From NCBI RefSeq assembly GCF_025685395.1, contig NZ_JAGSYA010000004.1:2232001-2296000 (forward strand): a stretch of 64,000 nt of DNA, written 5' to 3'. Position numbers and translations under genes: made by a program. Source of the DNA: Terriglobus tenax. Its GTDB lineage: Bacteria > Acidobacteriota > Terriglobia > Terriglobales > Acidobacteriaceae. Below, piece by piece: positions 54,115-62,137 of this stretch (the first letter of the stretch is position 1; every line of letters begins with the position of its first letter). A model generated the notes under the pieces. The model saw only the letters and a list, made by a program, of their open reading frames with translations, made no database searches and was not told the origin of the DNA.

Positions 54115-54414
54115 TTACGCTCTGCGGGAGATGCGCCTGGCCCACAGGGTGCCCAGGAAGCTGCCCACGATAAGCAGGGCCAACAGGCCGGCCGGGAGGC
54201 CGAAGTAGCGGTAGGTAATGCCGTAGTTCACCGGGTTATGGGTGAAGACGTTGTAGAACAGCAGGCTGAAGATGCCCAGGAAGGTGGCCGCGAAGAAGGT
54301 GATGAACCCGCAGGCCAGCGTCATCAACAGGCTGGCAAACCAGCCGAGATCACCAAAAGGAACGCCGAAGATCCGGCCCTGCGGACTACCCGGGATTTGC
54401 TGTGTCTGTGCCAT
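54115..54414 (-). CDS. Small two-span membrane protein
   Basis: The 99-residue protein begins MAQTQQIPGSPQGRIFGVPFGDLGWF and has two strongly hydrophobic segments (about 25-52 and 72-90). AAAGGAG lies 8 bases before the ATG. No family is recognised. It is divergent from the 54439 gene, with 24 bases between the starts, so the promoters must overlap the coding starts. Confidence 0.7.
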   Translation of the reverse strand: MAQTQQIPGSPQGRIFGVPFGDLGWFASLLMTLACGFITFFAATFLGIFSLLFYNVFTHNPVNYGITYRYFGLPAGLLALLIVGSFLGTLWARRISRRA

Positions 54415-54438
54415 GGCTGCTCCTTTAGAATAAACCTG

Positions 54439-55188
54439 ATGGTCGAACATGTGCAGTCGCAGTTGATTACCGCCTCGCAAGTGGCCCGGGAGGCCGCTGT
54501 GCGCCAGGGCGGCAACGGTGTCTGTTACGCCCTGTATGGGCAAACCAAGATCAATGAACCGGAACTGGAGCAGATCATCAACGCCGTGCCGCTCAGCATG
54601 GCCGACGCCCTGAAGCGCAAGGCGTACTACTTTGTTCCGCTGGCTATCAGCGACCAGCCCTCCCGCCCGGCGCTACCGGACGACATGATGATCTCCGCCG
54701 AGTTCACCACCGAGCTGGGCGATCGCGCCACCTGTCATCGCAATGTGGACTTTGGCACCAGCGAAGGCGTCTTCATCTCCGCACGCCTGATGCATGACCG
54801 CTTCGCCCTGGCCTTTGAGTTCTTTATCAACGTGGGCCATGCCTTTGTGGACAAGGCCGGTGTGCCGGAAAGCTTTAGCGAGCTGGTGTGGAAGCAGGCC
54901 CTGGCCGACACACGCGGCGAGACCAGCCAGGACGCTCATGAGAGCCGCAAGCTGGCCCGCACCAACAACGATGAAAAGGCACGCAAGGACTTCACCGAGT
55001 TTGCCTTTGCCGATGCCATCGCCATCTACCTGCTTTCGCTTTCTATTGACTTTGACTATGCCGAGCTGCGCGAACGCGAGTATCCGCTGCTGGCGGCCCC
55101 TGCGCTGGCCGAGCGCCTGAAGCTGGTGGCATCGCTGTTCCCACCGAACCCGGGATACGAGTTCGTCATCAAGTACCGCCGTCGCTAG
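54439..55188 (+). CDS. Unrecognised cytoplasmic protein
   Basis: The 249-residue protein has no membrane segment or signal peptide. It carries many charged residues and several helix-like stretches: SQLITASQVAREAAVRQGG, PELEQIINAVPLSMADALKRKAYYFVPL, and near the end YEFVIKYRRR. No family is recognised. No Shine-Dalgarno sequence is visible before ATG 54439; translation may start without one, which in this phylum is not rare. A small membrane-protein gene follows after 4 bases. Confidence 0.75.
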   Translation: MVEHVQSQLITASQVAREAAVRQGGNGVCYALYGQTKINEPELEQIINAVPLSMADALKRKAYYFVPLAISDQPSRPALPDDMMISAEFTTELGDRATCHRNVDFGTSEGVFISARLMHDRFALAFEFFINVGHAFVDKAGVPESFSELVWKQALADTRGETSQDAHESRKLARTNNDEKARKDFTEFAFADAIAIYLLSLSIDFDYAELREREYPLLAAPALAERLKLVASLFPPNPGYEFVIKYRRR

Positions 55189-55192
55189 ACTG

Positions 55193-55450
55193 ATGCGCAC
55201 AAAGATCACAACCGGAGTCTTTGCTTTCTTTGGCCTGTTTGCCGGCACCTTCAGCCTGTGGGCCGTGGGTAACTCCATTCGCTATGGCGTGGTGCTGAGC
55301 CATAACTGGAAGCTGCTGACCGGTGCGGTGTGTCCGCCGGTGATGCTGCTGTACACGCACACCGCGTGGTGGCCTTTGCTGCTGGTGGCGAATGTGCTTC
55401 TGTACGGCCTCTTCGGCTACGCATTGTCTCAACTGCTATATAAAGACTGA
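55193..55450 (+). CDS. Small membrane protein
   Basis: The 85-residue protein has three hydrophobic segments (about 8-28, 40-55 and 58-82). It starts 4 bases after the preceding gene and ends shortly before ruvA, so the three probably share an operon. No family recognised. Confidence 0.65.
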   Translation: MRTKITTGVFAFFGLFAGTFSLWAVGNSIRYGVVLSHNWKLLTGAVCPPVMLLYTHTAWWPLLLVANVLLYGLFGYALSQLLYKD

Positions 55451-55480
55451 CAACAGAGAACAGAGCACTGACGACTCGAT

Positions 55481-56077
55481 ATGATTGCTCACCTTCGCGG
55501 AACCCTGCTTGCCAAGCATCCGAATCAGGCCATTGTTGAGGCTGCCGGTGTTGGCTATGACGTCACTATCTCGATTGAAACCTTCACGCATCTGCCCGCT
55601 GAAGGCAGCGAGGTGAAGCTGCACATCCACACGCATGTGCGCGAGGACGCCATTGCGCTGTTCGGCTTTGCGCAGAAGGACGAGAAGCGCCTGTTCGAGA
55701 AGCTGACGACCGTGAGTGGCATTGGACCGAAGCTGGCTATCACCGTGCTGAGTGGTATCAGCTCTGATCGGCTGATTGCCACCATCCGCGCGCAGGACCA
55801 CGCCACGCTGACCAAGGTTCCGGGCATCGGCAAAAAGACCGCCGAGCGCGTGGTGCTGGAGCTGAAGGACAAGCTGGATGAGTTCGCGCTGAGCTCTGCC
55901 CATGTGTCGCACGTGCCCGTAGGTGCGGCGACGGAAGATGTGTTGTCTGCTCTGACGAACCTTGGCTACCAGAAGCCCGCGGCCGAGAAGGCGATGGAGA
56001 ATGCGCTGAAGAAAGAGCCTGGGATTCAGGATGACTTCGAGCAACTGTTCCGCGCTACGCTGGCTGCGATCCGATAG
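55481..56077 (+). CDS. ruvA: Holliday junction branch migration protein RuvA
   Basis: The 198-residue protein has the RuvA OB-fold (MIAHLRGTLLAKHPNQAIVEAAGVGYDV), two helix-hairpin-helix motifs (VSGIGPKLAI, VPGIGKKTAERVVLEL) and a C-terminal RuvB-contacting domain (EDVLSALTNLGYQKPAAEKAM). Complete. It binds Holliday junctions and loads RuvB; no ruvB or ruvC gene lies adjacent in this window. It converges on mnmE. Confidence 0.96.
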   Translation: MIAHLRGTLLAKHPNQAIVEAAGVGYDVTISIETFTHLPAEGSEVKLHIHTHVREDAIALFGFAQKDEKRLFEKLTTVSGIGPKLAITVLSGISSDRLIATIRAQDHATLTKVPGIGKKTAERVVLELKDKLDEFALSSAHVSHVPVGAATEDVLSALTNLGYQKPAAEKAMENALKKEPGIQDDFEQLFRATLAAIR

Positions 56078-56205
56078 GGTATTCGTTTCAGATCAAGTGG
56101 GGCACCCGGTAGTTTGGCACTACAGCGTGACAAAGAAAAAAGACCCTTCTTGTTTGTCATCTCGCAGCGTAGCGGAGAGATCTGCTTTTTACTCTTTTGT
56201 GCTGC

Positions 56206-57543
56206 TTACTTCCCGATGCAGAAGCTGGAAAAGATCAAATTCAACACATCATCCGCCGTGGTTGCGCCGGTCAATTCATCCAGACCTCGCAGCGCACTGT
56301 AGATATCCAGCAACACCATCTCATGCGGAATTGCCGCGCCCACCGCGGTGATGGCGTTGTCCAGTCCATCGATGGCCTGCTGTACCGCCTGCTGCTGGCG
56401 CAGGTTGGTGAGCATCGCTGTCTCGCTGGTGATGGCTCCGGCCTTCAGCTTTGCGAGCAGCAACGAACGTAGCTTCACAATGCCTTCGCCCGTAAGAGCA
56501 GAGACACCCACTATTGCCTGTTCCCTGGTGCCTGTTCCCTGCATGTCAATCTTGTTCCACACAACCACAGCTTCACGCGCCGATAACTCTTCCATCCACG
56601 TGCGTTCTTCTTGGCTGATAGGCTGCGTTGCGTCGAGCACCAGCAGCACCAGGTCAGCGTCTGCCATGGCCTCGCGTGATTTGCGGATGCCGATGCTCTC
56701 TGCTTCGTCGCTGCTCTCGCGGATGCCGGCCGTATCGACCAGTTCCACGGGAATGCCGCCGAGCGAAACGCGCTCCGTGACAAGGTCGCGCGTGGTGCCT
56801 GCAATGGAGGTGACGATGGCGCGCTCGCGTTCCACCAGTCGATTGAAGAGCGAGCTTTTGCCTGCGTTCGGTCTGCCAACAATGGCCATGGTGATGCCGT
56901 CGCGCACCATGCGACCCTGCGCGTAGCTTGCGGCGAGCTCTACCAGCGGTGCACGCACGTTGGCCAGCGCGATGAGGATGGCTTCCTGCGGCATCACATC
57001 CACATCGTCTTCCGCAAAGTCGATGCCTGCTTCAAGACCAGCGATCAACTGCACCAGGGCTTCCTTGGCAGGACGAACGCGCTCGGCCAGCGCGCCGCCA
57101 AGCTGTTGCGCCGCAACCCGTGCCTGGTGCAAGGTCTGCGCTTCAATCAGGTCGCGCACAGCCTCAGCCTGCGTCAAATCAAGACGCCCGGAGAGAAAGG
57201 CCCGCTCTGTAAATTCGCCAGGCCGCGCCAGCCGCGCGTCGGAGGCAATGGCCCGGCGCACGATCGCTTCCAGCACCACGGGCGCACCGTGTGCGGCGAT
57301 CTCCACGACGTCATCACTGGTGTAAGAATGCGGCGCGGCGAAGAAGGTGGCAACCACCTCATCCAGCTTTTCGCCCTGCTCGTCCACTAGTTCGCCAAAG
57401 CGTGCGCGGCCGGCTTCAAGCGGCGCGCGCAACTGCAGCATGGGCTCGGCAATTTGCTTTGCCAGTGACCCGCTGAGGCGCACAATACCGATGCCGCCGC
57501 GGCCGGGCGGCGTTGCAATGGCTACGATGGTCTCCTGTTCCAA
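56206..57543 (-). CDS. mnmE: tRNA modification GTPase MnmE
   Basis: The protein has 445 residues. The N-terminal tetrahydrofolate-binding domain opens with TIVAIATPPGRGGIGIVRLSG. A central GTPase follows, with G1 GRPNAGKSS, DTAG, and NKID; the C-terminal helices end in CIGK with the catalytic Cys. With MnmG it modifies U34 of several tRNAs. Start is TTG 57543, with AAGGA about 7 bases upstream. The SPFH gene's stop lies 10 bases upstream, so they are probably co-transcribed. It lies some 12 kb from yidC rather than next to it, as is more usual. Confidence 0.97.
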   Translation of the reverse strand: MEQETIVAIATPPGRGGIGIVRLSGSLAKQIAEPMLQLRAPLEAGRARFGELVDEQGEKLDEVVATFFAAPHSYTSDDVVEIAAHGAPVVLEAIVRRAIASDARLARPGEFTERAFLSGRLDLTQAEAVRDLIEAQTLHQARVAAQQLGGALAERVRPAKEALVQLIAGLEAGIDFAEDDVDVMPQEAILIALANVRAPLVELAASYAQGRMVRDGITMAIVGRPNAGKSSLFNRLVERERAIVTSIAGTTRDLVTERVSLGGIPVELVDTAGIRESSDEAESIGIRKSREAMADADLVLLVLDATQPISQEERTWMEELSAREAVVVWNKIDMQGTGTREQAIVGVSALTGEGIVKLRSLLLAKLKAGAITSETAMLTNLRQQQAVQQAIDGLDNAITAVGAAIPHEMVLLDIYSALRGLDELTGATTADDVLNLIFSSFCIGK

Positions 57544-57552
57544 GTGCGGTCC

Positions 57553-58491
57553 TTACTTCTTCTGCTGGCCTGCGACGATATCTTCAGGCGTACGGCCGGC
57601 ACGCAACCCAGCAACGATCTGTTGCAGAAAATCATTGGCCGCACCGGGATTGTTGGGCAGGAAGATGGTGCTGCTGCCACCCTTCATGCCGATGTCCTTC
57701 AACGTGTCAAAGTACTGCGTCAGCAGCACGAGCGCCATCACATCTTCCGCCGTGGTGCCGGGTACGGCCTCGCGGAAATGTTCGATGGAGCTGCGCAGAC
57801 CGTCAATGATGGCCTGCCGCTCTGCCGCAATGCCCTGGCCCTGCAGAGCTTTCGACTGTGCCTCGGCTTCAGCCTGCTTCACCTTCAGCACCTTGTCCGC
57901 CTCGCCGCGCGCCTGCGCGGCCACCTGCGAACGCTGCGCTGCGTTGATGTCGTTCATCGCGGTCTTCACCTTCGCATCGGGGATGATGTCCGTCACCAGC
58001 GCGGTAAGGATGTTGAAGCCGAAGCCGCTCATGATGGTGTCGAGCTCAACCTTTACGGCGACGGAGATGCCGCTCTGCTGCTCAAAGGTTTCATCGAGCG
58101 TGAGCTTGGGAACGTGCCCGAGGATGGAGTTGAAGACGAAAGACTCAATTTGCTTCTGCGGGCGCGAGAGCTTGTAAAAGGCATCGAACAGCCGCTCTTC
58201 CAGCACCTGGTATTGCACGCTGACGGGGATCTGTACAAAGACGTTGTCGCGCGTCTTGGTCTCAACCGAGAACTGCGCCTGCTGTACCTGCAGGTCCACG
58301 AAGAAGACCTTCTCCGCATACGGAATAAGGAAGTGCAGGCCCGGCTTGGTGATGCGGTTGAACTTGCCAAAGCGTTCCACCACGCCCGCGGATGCGGTGC
58401 GCACGGTGTAGAGCGTTTTGAGCACCGTGACCAGCAGAACAATACCAACAAGGATGGCAATAAACAGCAGAAAGGTAGCGGCAGCGTCCAT
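57553..58491 (-). CDS. SPFH/band-7 membrane protein (QmcA/stomatin-like)
   Basis: The 312-residue protein has an N-terminal membrane segment (FLLFIAILVGIVLLVTVLKT), a band-7 domain (VRTASAGVVERFGKFNRITKPGLHFLIPY), and a long Ala/Glu/Gln-rich coiled-coil (VKTAMNDINAAQRSQVAAQARGEADKVLKVKQAEAEAQ), then a short hydrophobic-poor tail. This arrangement fits prokaryotic stomatin (QmcA) rather than HflK/HflC. It probably scaffolds membrane domains and proteases. GGAGGG precedes the ATG. It is upstream of mnmE and downstream of the trxC gene. Confidence 0.9.
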   Translation of the reverse strand: MDAAATFLLFIAILVGIVLLVTVLKTLYTVRTASAGVVERFGKFNRITKPGLHFLIPYAEKVFFVDLQVQQAQFSVETKTRDNVFVQIPVSVQYQVLEERLFDAFYKLSRPQKQIESFVFNSILGHVPKLTLDETFEQQSGISVAVKVELDTIMSGFGFNILTALVTDIIPDAKVKTAMNDINAAQRSQVAAQARGEADKVLKVKQAEAEAQSKALQGQGIAAERQAIIDGLRSSIEHFREAVPGTTAEDVMALVLLTQYFDTLKDIGMKGGSSTIFLPNNPGAANDFLQQIVAGLRAGRTPEDIVAGQQKK

Positions 58492-58540
58492 GAGCGGCCC
58501 TCCGTGAATGAGGATACTCCGTGCCGCGGGAAAGGAAACG

Positions 58541-58972
58541 TTAAACCGCCGCCGACTGCAGCCACTGCATCATCTGCTCCGCCGGAACCACGCCTGCCTG
58601 CTGCGCGAGTACCTTGCCGTCTTTGAAGACCATGAAGTTAGGAATGCCGCGGATGCTGTAGCGCGCGCTCAGTTGCGGCAGTGCTTCGGTATCGACCTTG
58701 AGGACAATCGCCTTGCCGGCCATGTGGCTTGCCGTTTCGGCAACATACGGAGCTGCCATGCGGCAGGGGCCGCACCACGCCGCCCAGAAATCGACCAGCA
58801 CGGGAACGCGCGCTTCCTTCACCAGCGTGTCGAACTCTTCGAGGCTGCCCACGTTGATAGGCTCAGCCACCGGCGGCAGCGGCGACTTGCAGGCGCCGCA
58901 ACGGCCAATGTCAGCCAGGTGCTTTGCCGGAATACGGTTCTTCTGCCCACAGTTGTGACACGCGCGAATCAT
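58541..58972 (-). CDS. trxC: Thioredoxin 2
   Basis: The 143-residue protein has an N-terminal zinc-binding extension with two CxxC pairs (CHNCGQ and CGACKSP) and a thioredoxin domain with WAAWCGPCR and the cis-Pro loop IRGIPNFMVF. This is diagnostic of the TrxC/thioredoxin-2 branch, an oxidative-stress-related disulfide reductase. Excellent GAAGGAAGAG upstream of the ATG. It ends 50 bases before the SPFH start, on the same strand. Confidence 0.94.
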   Translation of the reverse strand: MIRACHNCGQKNRIPAKHLADIGRCGACKSPLPPVAEPINVGSLEEFDTLVKEARVPVLVDFWAAWCGPCRMAAPYVAETASHMAGKAIVLKVDTEALPQLSARYSIRGIPNFMVFKDGKVLAQQAGVVPAEQMMQWLQSAAV

Positions 58973-59021
58973 GGTCTCTTCCTTCTGCTACCGGTTAGAT
59001 GCGTTGAGTGCGCTGCGGGAA

Positions 59022-59357
59022 TCACGCGGCAGCGGCCAGCCGCTTTTTGCCCCAGTCTGCCAGTGCGGCAATAATCGGCTTCAGCGTTTCCCCCTGCTTC
59101 GACAACCTGTACTCAACGCGTGGCGGAACCTCTGCGTAAACCTTACGGACGACCAGGCCGCACTCTTCCAGTTCGCGGAGCTGCTTTGTCAGCATGCGCT
59201 GCGTCACACCGTTCAGCCTGCGCCGCAGCTCGTTGAAGCGCAACGTGCCGTCCACCAGGTGATAAAGCACAACCCCCTTCCACTTGCCGCCGATCAGGTC
59301 CAGCGTAGCCTCCACCGGGCAGCCCATGGCACAGTCGTATTTCTTGTTCTTCTTCAT
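59022..59357 (-). CDS. HxlR family winged-helix regulator
   Basis: The 111-residue protein from ATG 59357 contains [60 protein letters not shown], the whole HxlR winged helix, including its typical Cys near residue 13 that can act as a redox or electrophile sensor. GGAGCT lies 5 bases before the ATG. It is divergent from a reductase gene, with a palindrome between them, so that gene is the likely target. The 12 bases upstream (ATG 59369) are less likely to be the start. Confidence 0.92.
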   Translation of the reverse strand: MKKNKKYDCAMGCPVEATLDLIGGKWKGVVLYHLVDGTLRFNELRRRLNGVTQRMLTKQLRELEECGLVVRKVYAEVPPRVEYRLSKQGETLKPIIAALADWGKKRLAAAA

Positions 59358-59382
59358 ACAGAGCTCCAATAGTTCACTTTTG

Positions 59383-59416
59383 GATACTACATACAGAAAA
59401 TGTGCGTACTAGTATC
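59383..59416. promoter_or_regulatory. Candidate HxlR operator between divergent genes
   Basis: GATACTA at 59383-59389 and TAGTATC at 59410-59416 form an inverted repeat with a 20-base spacer. It lies between the divergent HxlR and reductase starts, where HxlR proteins usually bind. Confidence 0.55.
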
Positions 59417-59461
59417 TTCAGGACAATAGTGCCATGATTTTTCCTGTGAGGTGACACAGAG

Positions 59462-60466
59462 ATGAAAGCGATTGGATACAAGGTTCCCGGAGCCCCTGAA
59501 GTACTGACCGACATTACGCTGCCCGATCCGGTGGCGGCCGGTCGCGATCTTCTGGTGGAGGTGAAGGCTGTCTCCGTCAACCCGGTGGACATGAAGGTGC
59601 GCGCATCGCAGAAGCCTGTCGACGGCAATGAATACCGTGTATTGGGTTACGATGCTGCCGGCGTGGTGAAGGCCGTAGGACCAGAGGTAACGCTGTTCAA
59701 GCCGGGCGACGAGGTCTACTACTCCGGCACGCTGATGCGCCAGGGAACGAATGCAGAGCTGCACCTGGTCGATGAGCGCATTGTCGGGTTGAAACCGAAG
59801 TCGCTGGACTTTGCGCATGCGGCGGCGCTGCCACTGACCGCCGTAACCGCGTGGGAACTGCTGTTTGACCGCCTGGGCGTGATGCCGGATGACCAGAACG
59901 ACAAGCGCACACTGCTGGTGACAGGCGCAGCCGGTGGCGTTGGCTCCATCCTGGTGCAGCTTGCACGCCAGCTTACCGGGCTGACCATTGTAGGCACGGC
60001 ATCCCGTGAAGAGACGAAGAAGTGGGCGCTTGAGCTTGGCGCTCACCAGGTGATTGACCACTCGCAACCGCTTGCGGCGCAGCTTGGAGGCAGGCAGGCG
60101 GAGCTGATCGCCAGCCTGACCGCGACCGACGAGCACTACGCGCAGCTGGTGGAGGCACTGGCTCCGCAGGGAGCCATTGGCGTGATCGATGATCCGGCAA
60201 CGCTTGATGCCAAACCACTGAAGCGTAAGTCCGCTTCGCTGCACTGGGAGTTCATGTTTGCGCGCTCCATCTTCCAGACGCCTGACATGATCCGGCAGCA
60301 TGAGTTGCTGACGCGCGTTGCCGCGCTGGTGGATGCCGGCACGTTGCGCACCACGGCGGACGACAACCTTGGCCCGATCAACGCAGCCAACCTGCGCACC
60401 GCGCATGAGCGTATTGCCACTGGCAAGGTGCGCGGCAAGATGGTGCTGAGCGGCTGGGAGAAGTAA
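59462..60466 (+). CDS. Zinc-binding alcohol dehydrogenase family reductase (ZADH-type)
   Basis: The 334-residue MDR-superfamily protein begins MKAIGYKVPGAPEVLTDITLPDP, with VKAVSVNPVDMKVRAS and the Rossmann loop VTGAAGGVGSILVQLARQL. It lacks catalytic-zinc cysteines and fits the zinc-binding alcohol dehydrogenase family annotation (reductase of quinones or alpha,beta-unsaturated carbonyls). GAGGTGACACAGAG precedes the ATG. It is divergent from HxlR, a common pairing for carbonyl-stress response. Confidence 0.9.
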   Translation: MKAIGYKVPGAPEVLTDITLPDPVAAGRDLLVEVKAVSVNPVDMKVRASQKPVDGNEYRVLGYDAAGVVKAVGPEVTLFKPGDEVYYSGTLMRQGTNAELHLVDERIVGLKPKSLDFAHAAALPLTAVTAWELLFDRLGVMPDDQNDKRTLLVTGAAGGVGSILVQLARQLTGLTIVGTASREETKKWALELGAHQVIDHSQPLAAQLGGRQAELIASLTATDEHYAQLVEALAPQGAIGVIDDPATLDAKPLKRKSASLHWEFMFARSIFQTPDMIRQHELLTRVAALVDAGTLRTTADDNLGPINAANLRTAHERIATGKVRGKMVLSGWEK

Positions 60467-60480
60467 GTTGTTTGAACACA

Positions 60481-60510
60481 CAAAGGGCACGGCTTCGGCT
60501 GTGCCCTTTG
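60481..60510 (+). terminator. Intrinsic terminator with UUCG loop
   Basis: CAAAGGGCACGGC at 60481-60493, loop TTCG, GCTGTGCCCTTTG at 60498-60510. The C(TTCG)G tetraloop is especially stable. It follows the reductase stop by about 15 bases and precedes a T-rich stretch. Confidence 0.85.
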
Positions 60511-60568
60511 TTCTATGTGCGCGGCGATAGGTGCGTATCCACAAAGCAACGCACTATCATCAGCAGCC

Positions 60569-61264
60569 ATGGCGACGCATTTCACTCCCGCTGCCCTTAA
60601 GTTTCTCCGCGACCTGAAGCGCAACAACGACCGGGACTGGTTCCAGCCGCGCAAAGAGATTTTTGAGCGCGAGATCAAGGCGCCCATGCTCGCGCTGATC
60701 ACGGAGATCTCACACGCGATGGAGAGTTTTGCTCCGGACCATTTGCGTCCGCCGCAGAAGATTCTGTTTCGCATCTATCGCGACACGCGCTTCTCCAATG
60801 ACAAGCGTCCCTACAAGGAGCATGTAGGTGCATGGTGGGTTCGTGCCGGCCTTGAGAAGACATCGGGAGCGGGCTTCTACTTCCACATCTCCGGCAAGGA
60901 AGTACTGGTGGCGGCAGGATGCTATATGCCGCAGCCGGAGCAACTGCTGGCCATCCGCCGTTACCTGCTGGACCACCACGAGGAGATGCGGAAGCTTTAT
61001 AACGCCAGGCCGCTGGTAAAGCTGCTGCCCCACGACGAAGCGACCTCGCTGACGCGGCCTCCGAAGGGCTTTGCCGCCGACCATCCGGCCATCGATCTTA
61101 TCCGCAACAAGCAGTGGGGCCGCTCCATCACCCTGCCGGTGGAGACGGCGCTTTCGCCCTCGCTGGGGAAAGAGATTGTGACTCGCTTTAAGGCCATGAC
61201 GCCGCTGATCGGGTTTTTGAATACTCCCCTGCTGGTGGAGAAGAAGCGCAAGCCGCTTTTCTGA
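60569..61264 (+). CDS. DUF2461 family protein
   Basis: The 231-residue protein matches the DUF2461 / TIGR02453 pattern: FTPAALKFLRDLKRNNDRDWFQPRKEIFEREIKAPM, then LFRIYRDTRFSNDKRPYKEHVGAWW, and GAGFYFHISGKEVLVAAGCYMPQPEQL. Function unknown despite wide distribution in bacteria and fungi. The start ATG 60569 fits the conserved N-terminus; no strong ribosome site is seen. Confidence 0.9.
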   Translation: MATHFTPAALKFLRDLKRNNDRDWFQPRKEIFEREIKAPMLALITEISHAMESFAPDHLRPPQKILFRIYRDTRFSNDKRPYKEHVGAWWVRAGLEKTSGAGFYFHISGKEVLVAAGCYMPQPEQLLAIRRYLLDHHEEMRKLYNARPLVKLLPHDEATSLTRPPKGFAADHPAIDLIRNKQWGRSITLPVETALSPSLGKEIVTRFKAMTPLIGFLNTPLLVEKKRKPLF

Positions 61265-61533
61265 TCCCCGGGGACGACCGCGAAACCCCGTTTTTCGGGC
61301 ATTTTTGGCCCTTGGGAACCCAAAAAGCGACAAAAACCGGAGAAAACCGGAAAAAACCTGTGGAAACTGGACTTTCGCCCTTGACTTTCGTTTGGCAAAG
61401 CCTCAGTGTGAGTTGCGGTAGGTAGTTTCCACCCGCGTAAACACTGGCGATTTCGCAGTATGCCAGAGGGGTATGAGGAACGGAAGCAATCTGACACCAG
61501 AAACGTTGAACGCAATAAGAGGAGATACACACA

Positions 61534-61830
61534 ATGGCAAAGGGACTGACCAAGACCGCCCTGATTCGCACCGTGGCCGAGAAGCTTGAGCTGACCAACA
61601 AGCAGGTGGGCGCTTTCTTTGACCTGCTGTCTGAGACCGCGGTCAAGGAGACCAAGAAGAACGGCGAGTTCACGATCCCCGGCATCGGCAAGCTGGTAAA
61701 GGCTGAGCGCAAGGCTCGTCTGGGCCGCAATCCGCAGACCGGCGAGACCATCAAGATCAAGGCCAAGACCGTGGTTAAGTTCCGCGTCGCCAAGGCCGCC
61801 AAGGACGTTATCGCTCCGTCGAAGAAGTAG
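61534..61830 (+). CDS. HU family nucleoid-associated protein
   Basis: The 98-residue protein opens MAKGLTKTALIRTVAEKLELTNKQVGAFFDLLSETAVKETKKNGEFTIPGIGKLVKAERKARLGRNPQTGETIKI, i.e. the HU dimerisation helices and the DNA-bending arm with the RNP-like R-N-P-Q-T-G-E tip. It compacts and bends DNA. GAGGAG precedes the ATG. The C-terminal tail is Lys/Ala-rich (AKAAKDVIAPSKK). A 270-base upstream region contains repeated AAAACCGG units and no gene; an attenuated terminator-like hairpin lies 160 bases past the stop. Confidence 0.95.
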   Translation: MAKGLTKTALIRTVAEKLELTNKQVGAFFDLLSETAVKETKKNGEFTIPGIGKLVKAERKARLGRNPQTGETIKIKAKTVVKFRVAKAAKDVIAPSKK

Positions 61831-61989
61831 TTTCGCGGCTCGCCATCGGCTGGCAGTCCAACTCCTGGCCACCGACGTGCAGGCCACGACTGGGAACGCG
61901 GGCCACGCTCTCTGCGGAGAGGAGAGCGCCGCGCAAACGGGCGGGAGAGCACCGGGGCAGGACACAACCTGGCAGTACGTACGGCAGAG

Positions 61990-62014
61990 AGCCGGAGGGA
62001 TTTCCCCTCCGGCT
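61990..62014 (+). terminator. Terminator-like hairpin downstream of the HU gene
   Basis: AGCCGGAGGG at 61990-61999 pairs with CCCTCCGGCT at 62005-62014, followed by TTCGGTTTT. The rest of 61831-62137 holds no gene. Confidence 0.7.
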
Positions 62015-62137
62015 TTCGGTTTTAGCCCGCAGCATGCACCGCCTGTGAAACCAGCTTTGGAAACATACGCGTGAAGAAAGTTTGCGGCTCTGTCTTCTCT
62101 CGCACATAAAACCGGGGTTACAGTGGTAGCACCCCCC

